Shown piece after piece: positions 1 through 7,507 of a DNA stretch of 64,000 nucleotides. The stretch lies in NCBI RefSeq assembly GCF_014640295.1, contig NZ_BMGR01000006.1:62001-126000 (forward strand). Reading direction: 5' to 3'. Position numbers and translations under genes: made by a program. The stretch is from Paenibacillus abyssi (GTDB taxonomy: Bacteria; Bacillota; Bacilli; Paenibacillales; Paenibacillaceae). The notes beneath the pieces were generated by a model that saw only the letters and a list, made by a program, of their open reading frames with translations, did no database searches and was not told where the DNA came from. The stretch's first letter is position 1, and each line of letters opens with the position of its first letter.

Positions 1-1572
1 CATCGGCGCTCCCTGCATCGTAGTCAAAGCCCGCAAGTAAAACCGGCATCGTTCATCTTCGACCTCACTAAGCTGTACCCGGAAGACAGAGGGTCTGCGA
101 TCGCCTTGTTTTTTTGTGAACTCTTCTAACAAGCACTTATACAATGCGCGGGCCGCAGCTTCCGCTGCCGTCTCCCCGGCCCCGACGCCGGTGAAGGGCT
201 GCAGCCGGGCTGAATGGCTCACTCCTTTCTCATTGAACGATAGCTTTTCCATAAACATGCCGGCCATTGCCGTCCCATACGCTTCAAGCCCCGACAGCCC
301 CGCGTCCCGCCGTGCCTCCTCATGCGTCAGACCGGTGCAGACCATCTCCGGAAACAGCTTTGCCGGGCCAACAGAGAGTGGATCAACAGCCTGAACCCGG
401 CATTGCGCCAGCGGAAGCTGCTTCAAATCTCCCTCCTCCCAAATATGAAAAATGCCGCACTCAGACGATGTCAATCCGCTGAAGTAAGCAATCATGTCAT
501 TCGACCGGCTTTCATCCTTGAACTGTCCAAGCCGCAATTCCATATCACTGACTGGCTCGGCGATCTGAGCTCCGCTAACGATGGGATGCGGCAAGAACGT
601 ATGCCAACTCCCTTCCAAGGTCTCCAGATCAAGCAAATAGAAATGATGCTCCCGATCCGGTATGCCAACACCGGCCAACGTTTTTAAGCATTCAAAGACA
701 ATCACATTCGCAAGCATTGCACCCGCGGTGGAAGAGAAGGCGTGCAGCTGTGGATCCTTGCATATGGCGGTCTCGTGCAGCCTGTGCCAAGCCGATTCCC
801 AGCAGTTTTCCGAATCCGGATGCACCAGCGGACCGGCCATTCCCGACTGCTGTACGATCATAGCGGGAAGCAGAACCTTTTTCTCCTCTCTGCAGGCGGC
901 ATGAAGAGCCCTCCACTGTTCGTTATCACCTTCCTGTGATACATATAGAATCGCATCGAACGGCTGTACGACCTCCCGCCAGGGAATGTCCGCCTGATTG
1001 GGCTGCAGGTTAACCTCCTTTACTTCAACCGTAGGATCAGTTTTTCGCACATGCTGTGCTAGCTCTGCAATCCGCCCCAGGTTCACCGCCTGCGGGTCCC
1101 CGATCAGCATATGGATGTGCGGCAATCCGGATTCCAGCAGCGCCCCCACTAGCGAAACCAGGAACGGGCCGGAACCGACAGCTAACACTTTTGCCTCCCG
1201 ATAGGACTGGAAACGATACGCACCAGAATCACCCAAGCTGTCCAAAAATGCAATTTGAGCCGCATATTTTGCCACAATCTCACCCGGTAACTCGTGAGTG
1301 CGGTCTTGGCTTACATCCTTTACAAAGCCGTTTCGGTGCAAGCTTTCCGCGATTTCGATTACCCGGTTCCGGTATTCATCCGGCAATCCGTCCGTCAAAT
1401 CCGCCATCGTATAATTTCCGTCGAATACCGGCATCAGCTTTTCAATCCATTGATCAATTGCACTGCCTTCCATACGAAAAGAACCTGTATTATTCCGAAA
1501 ATATACACTGCCGTTAGGCTCAGGAAGAAAAAACGTATCTCCTTTAACTTTCAGACGCATAGAAGGGTTCAA
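1..1572 (-). CDS. ThiF-like thiazole-containing bacteriocin maturation protein (3' end outside window)
   Basis: The minus strand is open without a stop from 1572 to the window edge (524 codons seen). The protein matches what I know of the putative thiazole-containing bacteriocin maturation family, a fusion with an E1/ThiF-like region found beside heterocycloanthracin precursors in Bacillus. Visible parts are an N-terminal region resembling a precursor-recognition domain (about residues 1-90), a Rossmann-like segment with AVGSGPFLVSLVGALLESG near residue 130, and a long C-terminal region. Such proteins work with a YcaO cyclodehydratase to turn Cys/Ser/Thr into azolines; the partner gene would lie left of the window. 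Start: a TTG at 1572 has AAGGAGG (1581-1587) at 8 nt, whereas the first ATG (1560) lies 20 nt from it, so I prefer TTG. The precursor gene is 173 bp upstream on the same strand, supporting a joint role. Family assignment is from recall. Confidence 0.82.
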   Translation of the reverse strand, partial: MNPSMRLKVKGDTFFLPEPNGSVYFRNNTGSFRMEGSAIDQWIEKLMPVFDGNYTMADLTDGLPDEYRNRVIEIAESLHRNGFVKDVSQDRTHELPGEIVAKYAAQIAFLDSLGDSGAYRFQSYREAKVLAVGSGPFLVSLVGALLESGLPHIHMLIGDPQAVNLGRIAELAQHVRKTDPTVEVKEVNLQPNQADIPWREVVQPFDAILYVSQEGDNEQWRALHAACREEKKVLLPAMIVQQSGMAGPLVHPDSENCWESAWHRLHETAICKDPQLHAFSSTAGAMLANVIVFECLKTLAGVGIPDREHHFYLLDLETLEGSWHTFLPHPIVSGAQIAEPVSDMELRLGQFKDESRSNDMIAYFSGLTSSECGIFHIWEEGDLKQLPLAQCRVQAVDPLSVGPAKLFPEMVCTGLTHEEARRDAGLSGLEAYGTAMAGMFMEKLSFNEKGVSHSARLQPFTGVGAGETAAEAAARALYKCLLEEFTKKQGDRRPSVFRVQLSEVEDERCRFYLRALTTMQGAPM

Positions 1573-1745
1573 CTAACATTCCTCCTTGTCATTTGGTCTT
1601 TTCAAGCCTTCCATCTCTTCACTTTAATGGTATGTATAGCTATTTGTCCGTCATTCCTGAACTTGCATAGCAATGCCCCGCAAACCCGACTTCTTTTGCA
1701 GGGCAGCCTTTCTCATTTTAAACAGCTTTGATATTCATCAGAGCA

Positions 1746-2033
1746 TTAGAAGCAGCGGGCGCAGCCGCCGCAGCGAAAACCTCCACAGCCTCCGCAGCCT
1801 CCGCAGCGAAAACCTCCGCAGCCTCCACAGCCTCCACAGCGGCCAAATCCTCCGCACACGCCAAATCCTCCGCACACGCCAAACCCCCCGCAGACACCAA
1901 ATCCGACACACAAACCGACGCATAACCTTGCATTTGCATTATTGTAATAGCTCTGATTGACCGACGGTGTCAGCTCACCCGCCTTGAATTCAGCAACTTG
2001 CAGCTTTTGCAGATCATTTTTGAAATCAGTCAT
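1746..2033 (-). CDS. Heterocycloanthracin/sonorensin-type bacteriocin precursor peptide
   Basis: A 95-residue peptide. The acidic leader (about residues 1-35, starting MTDFKNDLQKLQVAEFKAGE) resembles leaders of the heterocycloanthracin family. The core, from about residue 36, is almost only Gly, Cys, Phe, Val and Arg with 14 cysteines: it opens LCVGLCVG, then has three FGVCGG units, then two blocks built on FRCGGCGGCGG, and ends CARCF. In this family the core cysteines are cyclised to thiazoles by the neighbouring maturation proteins and the leader is removed before export. The start ATG at 2033 has GGAGG (2043-2047) at 9 nt. The opposite strand is also open here, but only because the sequence is repetitive. 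Activity and cleavage site cannot be read from sequence. Confidence 0.87.
   Translation of the reverse strand: MTDFKNDLQKLQVAEFKAGELTPSVNQSYYNNANARLCVGLCVGFGVCGGFGVCGGFGVCGGFGRCGGCGGCGGFRCGGCGGCGGFRCGGCARCF
1785..1895 (-). repeat. In-frame tandem repeats in the precursor core
   Basis: On the minus strand an 18-nt unit encoding FGVCGG occurs three times in a row and a longer unit encoding FRCGGCGGCGG occurs twice. The units are nearly identical at the DNA level, so core length could change by slippage or unequal recombination. Boundaries are approximate. Confidence 0.75.
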
Positions 2034-2133
2034 TTTTCATAACCTCCGTTGATTCATTTGACTTGATATTCATATGTAAAATGCTCCGCTGTTGTTACTG
2101 ATGAATGCGCCTAAATATTGCTGTTATTACAAT

Positions 2134-2175
2134 AAAACAAGCTGGCAGCGGAAATTTCCGATACCAGCTTGTTTT
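2134..2175 (-). terminator. Rho-independent terminator of the fad operon (can act both ways)
   Basis: Perfect 12-bp inverted repeat (AAAACAAGCTGG at 2134-2145, CCAGCTTGTTTT at 2164-2175) with a second small palindrome in the loop (2149-2160). T-rich sequence follows on both strands. It lies just after the thioesterase stop at 2244 and separates the fad operon from the bacteriocin locus. Confidence 0.8.
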
Positions 2176-2243
2176 TATAGCTTTTGCACATTGCAACACT
2201 TCCTGGTACATTAACACGGCTCTTTCGATCGGCATTCAACGCC

Positions 2244-2669
2244 TCACTTGTGTTTGGTCTCGATCACCCGGAATGATGCGGTTGCCATTGAACAGAGCGT
2301 TCCTTGTTCATTGATCAGCGTCCCCTGAGTGGTGATCATTTTGCCGGACATATGCACAATCTCCGCGATCGCGGTCACTTTGCCTTTGACGGCAGGTGCG
2401 GTAAAATGAATGTTCAGATTCGAGGTGACCATATCCTCGTTAGGCCGTGCGGCCATCGCCACCAATCCCATTGCGGAATCAAGCAGACTCGTATGCACAC
2501 CGCCGTGCATGATCCCGATGAGATTGAGATGATGCTCCTCCACTTCCAGCGAAACGACGACTTTGTGCGCATCCATACTAACCAGCTCGCATCCCAGATA
2601 ACCCCAGAAGGTTTGCTTCGCCTTTTCAGCCAAACTCAGCAATCTGTCGTCCAGCTTGTTCAAATCCAT
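2244..2669 (-). CDS. PaaI-type hotdog-fold acyl-CoA thioesterase
   Basis: 141 residues, the usual size of single-domain PaaI/YbgC-class hotdog thioesterases. It carries the family signature around residues 53-66 (H55-G56-G57 and D64 in MHGGVHTSLLDSAMG), where the Asp is expected to act in hydrolysis of the acyl-CoA thioester. It is the last gene of the fad operon, 102 nt after fadD and directly before a terminator. Its likely role is to hydrolyse unwanted acyl-CoA and release CoA during fatty acid breakdown. The exact substrate is not visible. A strong AGGAGG precedes the ATG. Confidence 0.85.
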   Translation of the reverse strand: MDLNKLDDRLLSLAEKAKQTFWGYLGCELVSMDAHKVVVSLEVEEHHLNLIGIMHGGVHTSLLDSAMGLVAMAARPNEDMVTSNLNIHFTAPAVKGKVTAIAEIVHMSGKMITTQGTLINEQGTLCSMATASFRVIETKHK

Positions 2670-2771
2670 TGTCGTCCTCCTTCCGGGATCAGCTCAGGAT
2701 GAGATTATCCTCTCCAAATCAAGCATCTTGCCGGGGTTCTCGTCAGCTCAGCATCCGGCGGAACCACATGC

Positions 2772-4457
2772 CTACTTCACTACCCTGCCCTGCTGAGCGG
2801 GATCGTCCTCAATAAGCTTTCTGCGCAGTACTTTGCCGGCCAACGTCTTGGGCAGGCTGTCCCGGAACTCATACAGGTGCGGAACCTTGTATGCCGCGAG
2901 CCGCTCTCTGCACCACTTCTCAAGTTCTGTTTCCGTGACCGATGCGCCTCCCTTCAGTACAACAAACGCCTTGACCGTTTCCCCGCGGTATTTATCCGGC
3001 ACCCCCATAACCGCGGCTTCCTCGATCCCCGGATGCTCGAACAGCACCTCTTCAATCTCGCGCGGGTAGATATTGTAGCCGCCGGCAATGATGATATCCT
3101 TCATTCGGTCCATAATATAGAAATATCCGTCCTCATCCATACGCGCCATATCCCCGGTATGGAGCCAGCCGCCGCGCAGCGTCCGATTCGTCTCCGCCAG
3201 ATTGTTCCAATACCCCTTCATAATCTGAGGTCCGTGCACAGCCAACTCTCCGATCTCGCCAACCGGCAGCTCTTCTCCTGTCTCCGGATGAACGATTTTG
3301 GCCTCTGTATCCGGAAACGGGATGCCGATCGAACCAAGCTTGCGGTTCTCCCAGATGTTATTGGCATGAGTTACTGGCGACGATTCGGTCAGGCCATAAC
3401 CCTCGATTAAGCGCCCGCCTGTAATTTCTTCAAATCGGGTCTGCACCTCCTGGGGCAGTGGCGCAGCTCCACTGACGCAAATATTGATCGATGACAGGTC
3501 ATATTTATGGATGTCCGGATGATTGATCAGCGCGATATACATCGTCGGAGCGCCGGGGAATACCGTCGGTTTCATCTTGTCGATGACCTGAAGAATTTGG
3601 TCCACTTCAAATTTCGGAATAAGCAGCAGCGTTCCGGCGAGCATAACCGCTTGGTTCATCAGTACGGTTAAACCGAATACATGGAAGAATGGTAGCGCTG
3701 CCAAATAACGTTCTTCGCCATGCTTTGTTTTATACGACCATAGGCTGTTTTGTACGGTGTTGACGATTACGTTGTAATGCGTCAGCATCACGCCTTTGGA
3801 TACCCCTGTCGTCCCGCCGGTATACTGAAGCAAAGCCAGATCATTCTCCGCATCGACCTCCGTATGGACGGGGGAACCGGAGGCAGCGCGCATCAGCTTC
3901 AAAAAGGAATGAACCGTTTCTCCGTAATTCACCTCGCGGCTCATACCGTCCTTTTTGACCTTCAGCGGATACAGCAAATTTTTCGGAAAAGGCAGATAAT
4001 CCTTGATGGATGTGATAATGACATGGCGCACAGACGTAGCGGGCACGACGCTCTGCACTCTTTTGAACAATAAATCCAGTGTAAGGATAACCGCCGCTCC
4101 GGAATCCTTGAGCTGATGCTCGAGCTCCCGCGGCACATAGAGCGGGTTGGTCATGACGACCACGCCGCCAGCTAGCAATGTTCCATAATAGGCCATAACC
4201 AGCTGGGGGCAGTTGGGCAGCATAATAGCCACCCTGTCCCCCCTGCTAACGCCCAGCTTGCGAATGACCCGTGCAAACCGGTATGCCCCTTCAAGCAGCT
4301 CGGCATACGTCAATTCCTTGCCTAAAAAATGAAGCGCCTTATGACCCGGGTATTTCTCAGCTGATTGAATCAAAAAATCCGCCAGGTTCTGTTTAGGATA
4401 CGAGTAAGTCGGCGGTACTTCCTTTGGATAATGAAGTAACCACGGTTTTTGTGACAT
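2772..4457 (-). CDS. fadD: Long-chain fatty acid--CoA ligase
   Basis: 561 residues; an ANL-superfamily AMP-forming ligase that activates fatty acids to acyl-CoA with ATP and CoA. The AMP-binding P-loop-like motif YTGGTTGVSKG is near residue 215, followed by GYGLTESSP, the LHTGDMARMDEDGYFY motif and the C-terminal GGYNIYPREIEE and KTLAGKVLRRKL motifs with the catalytic Lys. I take the ATG at 4457 because GAGGTGAGGG stands just before it; a GTG three codons upstream is also open. It lies 30 nt after fadE, so it is co-transcribed with the beta-oxidation genes. The Bacillus name would be lcfA. Confidence 0.92.
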   Translation of the reverse strand: MSQKPWLLHYPKEVPPTYSYPKQNLADFLIQSAEKYPGHKALHFLGKELTYAELLEGAYRFARVIRKLGVSRGDRVAIMLPNCPQLVMAYYGTLLAGGVVVMTNPLYVPRELEHQLKDSGAAVILTLDLLFKRVQSVVPATSVRHVIITSIKDYLPFPKNLLYPLKVKKDGMSREVNYGETVHSFLKLMRAASGSPVHTEVDAENDLALLQYTGGTTGVSKGVMLTHYNVIVNTVQNSLWSYKTKHGEERYLAALPFFHVFGLTVLMNQAVMLAGTLLLIPKFEVDQILQVIDKMKPTVFPGAPTMYIALINHPDIHKYDLSSINICVSGAAPLPQEVQTRFEEITGGRLIEGYGLTESSPVTHANNIWENRKLGSIGIPFPDTEAKIVHPETGEELPVGEIGELAVHGPQIMKGYWNNLAETNRTLRGGWLHTGDMARMDEDGYFYIMDRMKDIIIAGGYNIYPREIEEVLFEHPGIEEAAVMGVPDKYRGETVKAFVVLKGGASVTETELEKWCRERLAAYKVPHLYEFRDSLPKTLAGKVLRRKLIEDDPAQQGRVVK

Positions 4458-4487
4458 GACCCTCACCTCTCTGGTATGGACTTTGGG

Positions 4488-6266
4488 CTAGCACACGAAT
4501 TTTTCCGACTGAATCACCCGGGCGGCAATCTGACGCTTCAGCTGTACCGTGTTGACCGAGCTGCGACGGGTCAGCTTCTTCAATACGGAGAGCTGGGTAC
4601 GCAGCATATCTCCGGTTTCAATTGCCGACAAGGCTTCTTTGGCAAGCGACTCGATGGTCTCAAATGCTTCATAAACGAAGACACGCGTCATTTCGATCAT
4701 GTTAGCTGATTTGTCTTCTCCCTGCTTGGCGATCTGTTTTTTTGCTCTTAACAGTGCACTTTCCATCGCATAGATTTGAATCATCATGTCGGCAAGCTGG
4801 CTCAGCACCTCCTGTTCCTGTTCAAGCTTCATTTGATACTTCTGAACGGCAGAGCCGCCGGCCATCAGGAAAATTTTCTTCGCCATCGATACCAGATGCG
4901 TCTCTTCCTCCAGCACCCCTTCAAACTGCTGGCCCGGTACCAACTGCAGCAGCTCCGATTGCAGCGCCTGCGCTTTTTGCAGCAGCGGCAGCTCGCCCTT
5001 CACCGCCCGTTTGATCAGTGTGCCGGGAATCAAGAGGCGGTTGATCTCATTGGTTCCCTCGAAGATCCGGTTGATCCGCGAGTCGCGGTAAATGCGCTCA
5101 ATTTTGTATTCCTGAATAAATCCGTACCCGCCATGGATCTGCACGCCTTCATCGGCTACGAAATCCAGCACCTCCGATCCGAATACCTTATTGATTGAGC
5201 ATTCCAACGCATATTCGGCGATCGCCTTGGCCGACTGGACACCCGCTTCCGGACTGCTGTGGTCGATATCGCTGAGCCCCTCATCCATTAAGCCCGCCGT
5301 CCGGTAGACCATGCTCTCGAGCACATAGGTGCGGATATTCATCTCGGCCAGCTTCTTCCCCACCAGCGGAAAGGAGGAGATCGGCTTGCCGAACTGGGTG
5401 CGTTCATTGGCATATTGAGCCGACAGCCCAATCGCTTCCTTGGAAGCGCCCAGACAGCCCGATGCCAGCTTGAAGCGGCCGATGTTCAGAATATTGAAGG
5501 CGATCAAATGGCCTTTGCCGACCTCCCACAACAGATTTTCCGCAGGCACCTTGACATCCTCCAGAATAAGCGGACAGGTCGAGGAGCCCTTGATGCCCAT
5601 CTTTTTCTCTTCCGGGCCGATACTGACGCCGTCCATCGTCCTCTCTACAATGAAAGTACTGAAGTCTTTTCCGTCCACCTTCGCATAGACGATGAAGATA
5701 TCCGCAAACCCTGCATTGGTAATAAACTGCTTCGATCCATTCAGGATATAGTGGCTTCCATCCTCCGACAGCTTCGCCGTTGTCTTTGCACCAAGCGCGT
5801 CCGAGCCGGAAGAGGGCTCCGTGAGGCAGTAGGCGGCGATTTGGGTGCCGCTCGACAGATCCGGCAAATATTTCTTCTTCTGTTCCGATGTCCCGAAATA
5901 AACGATCGGGAGCGTGCCGATACCGACGTGGGCACCGACAGACAGGGCGAAGGACCCCGCCTTGGACAGCCGCTCGCTGATTAACGTAGAGCTGACCTTA
6001 TCAAGTCCGAGACCGCCAAGCGCTTCCGGCACATCCGCGCCTAGCAGTCCGACATCGCCGGCCTTTTTCAACAGCTTCAAGGTTAGATCATAGTTCAGCT
6101 TTTCGACTTCCTCATCGACCGGCAGCACATCTTCTTCCACGAAATCTGCAGTCGTATCCGCAATCATGCGCTGTTCCTCGGTCAAATCGTCCGGTGTGAC
6201 AACCGATTGAAAATCCAGGTCGTCAATGACAAAGCTGCCGCCAATCACTTTCACTTTTTCCGCCAT
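4488..6266 (-). CDS. fadE: Acyl-CoA dehydrogenase, FadE type
   Basis: 592 residues, like Bacillus subtilis FadE (about 594) and longer than classical 380-residue acyl-CoA dehydrogenases because of a C-terminal extension. FAD-dependent first step of beta-oxidation; electrons go to EtfAB. Visible motifs are YCLTEPSSGSDA (flavin and substrate binding), the QIHGGYGFIQEY segment and RIFEGTNEINR, whose Glu is the expected catalytic base. The open frame reaches 6356, but AAGGAG lies 8 nt before the ATG at 6266 (MAEKVKVIGG), which I choose. It lies 35 nt after fadA and 30 nt before fadD. Confidence 0.94.
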   Translation of the reverse strand: MAEKVKVIGGSFVIDDLDFQSVVTPDDLTEEQRMIADTTADFVEEDVLPVDEEVEKLNYDLTLKLLKKAGDVGLLGADVPEALGGLGLDKVSSTLISERLSKAGSFALSVGAHVGIGTLPIVYFGTSEQKKKYLPDLSSGTQIAAYCLTEPSSGSDALGAKTTAKLSEDGSHYILNGSKQFITNAGFADIFIVYAKVDGKDFSTFIVERTMDGVSIGPEEKKMGIKGSSTCPLILEDVKVPAENLLWEVGKGHLIAFNILNIGRFKLASGCLGASKEAIGLSAQYANERTQFGKPISSFPLVGKKLAEMNIRTYVLESMVYRTAGLMDEGLSDIDHSSPEAGVQSAKAIAEYALECSINKVFGSEVLDFVADEGVQIHGGYGFIQEYKIERIYRDSRINRIFEGTNEINRLLIPGTLIKRAVKGELPLLQKAQALQSELLQLVPGQQFEGVLEEETHLVSMAKKIFLMAGGSAVQKYQMKLEQEQEVLSQLADMMIQIYAMESALLRAKKQIAKQGEDKSANMIEMTRVFVYEAFETIESLAKEALSAIETGDMLRTQLSVLKKLTRRSSVNTVQLKRQIAARVIQSEKFVC

Positions 6267-6301
6267 TTCCATCTCTCCTTCGTTCTCGTTATTCGGTCCT
6301 G

Positions 6302-7486
6302 CTATTCCGGATACACTTCGAACACGCCGGCTGCGCCCATCCCTCCTCCGATGCACATGGAGACAACGCCATACCCGCCACCTCTGCGGCGAAGCTCGTA
6401 GATCAGGCTGGCTGCCAGCTTGGTGCCTGTGCAGCCGAGCGGATGACCCAGCGCAATCGCGCCGCCATTGACATTGACGAGGCTTTCATCTAATTTTAGC
6501 TCCCGGATTATATGCAAGCATTGGGAAGCGAAGGCTTCGTTAATTTCGAAGAGGCTGATATCATTCATGCGAAGTCCAGCCCGCTCCACCGCTTTTGGAA
6601 TCGCCTCGACCGGTCCTACGCCCATAATTTCGGGATCAACGCCAGCCAGCGCGAATGACCGGAAGCATGCCAGCGGCTTTAATCCAAGCTCCTCTGCCTT
6701 CTCTCTGCTCATGACCATCATAGCTGCGGCGCCGTCGCTCATCTGCGAGGTGTTGCCGGCTGTAACGCTGCCTCCCTCCTTGAATGCCGGCTTCAGCTTG
6801 GCGAGCCCTTCCATGGAAGTGTCCGCTCTTACGCCTTCATCGGCTTCCAGCACGACCGGCTTCTCCCATAGCTTTCCGTTATCGTCCAGTCCTTTGAGCG
6901 ACGTGTTGACCGACACAATCTCGTCGGCAAATATCCCCGATTGCACAGCCTTTGCCGCTTTCTGATGACTCGATACGGCGAACCGGTCCTGATCCTCACG
7001 TGAAATACCGAACCGGTCGGCCACATTTTCCGCCGTATGCCCCATGCCAATGTAAATCTGCGGCATCTCCTCCACAATCGCTGGATGCGGGGAAGGCTTG
7101 AAGCCGGTCATCGGGACATGGCTCATGCTCTCCACGCCTCCGGCGATGATCGTGTCCGCTCCGCCTGTCATAATGCGTTCCGCCGCGAAGGCGATCGATT
7201 GCAGTCCCGATGAACAGAACCGGTTGATCGTAAGCGCCGGCACGGTCGAAGGGAACCCTGAGTAAAGCGACATGATGCGGGCAAAGTTCAAGCCCTGTTC
7301 CCCTTCCGGCATCGCACAGCCGATAATGATGTCTTCCACATCCTCTTTTCGGACGCCGGGCGCACGGTCAATCACAGCCTGAAGCACCGTTTTCCCCAGG
7401 TCCTCCGCCCTGGTATGGGCGAAGCTGCCCTTTTTGGCCCGGGCGACCGGCGTGCGCACAGCAGATACGATTACTGCTTCTCTCAT
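6302..7486 (-). CDS. fadA: Acetyl-CoA C-acyltransferase (3-ketoacyl-CoA thiolase)
   Basis: 394 residues, normal for thiolases. It carries out the last step of the beta-oxidation cycle, releasing acetyl-CoA. The catalytic residues are all present: nucleophile C91 in [11 protein letters not shown]348 in [10 protein letters not shown] and C378 in [12 protein letters not shown]. The GAGGTGA ribosome site sits just before the ATG. It lies 21 nt after fadN, matching the fadN-fadA-fadE order of Bacillus subtilis. Confidence 0.94.
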   Translation of the reverse strand: MREAVIVSAVRTPVARAKKGSFAHTRAEDLGKTVLQAVIDRAPGVRKEDVEDIIIGCAMPEGEQGLNFARIMSLYSGFPSTVPALTINRFCSSGLQSIAFAAERIMTGGADTIIAGGVESMSHVPMTGFKPSPHPAIVEEMPQIYIGMGHTAENVADRFGISREDQDRFAVSSHQKAAKAVQSGIFADEIVSVNTSLKGLDDNGKLWEKPVVLEADEGVRADTSMEGLAKLKPAFKEGGSVTAGNTSQMSDGAAAMMVMSREKAEELGLKPLACFRSFALAGVDPEIMGVGPVEAIPKAVERAGLRMNDISLFEINEAFASQCLHIIRELKLDESLVNVNGGAIALGHPLGCTGTKLAASLIYELRRRGGGYGVVSMCIGGGMGAAGVFEVYPE

Positions 7487-7507
7487 GCATGTTCACCTCT
7501 CTTTGGC

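Noticed and set aside
116..1517. Several plus-strand open frames at the left edge
   Set aside because: Shadows of the continuous minus-strand maturation gene, which is open over the whole stretch and has recognisable family sequence.
1673..1960. Plus-strand open frames opposite the bacteriocin precursor (Ala/Ser-rich and Arg/Ser-rich)
   Set aside because: Low-complexity mirror of the Cys/Gly repeats; no ribosome site, while the minus frame has a proper start, leader and family-like sequence.
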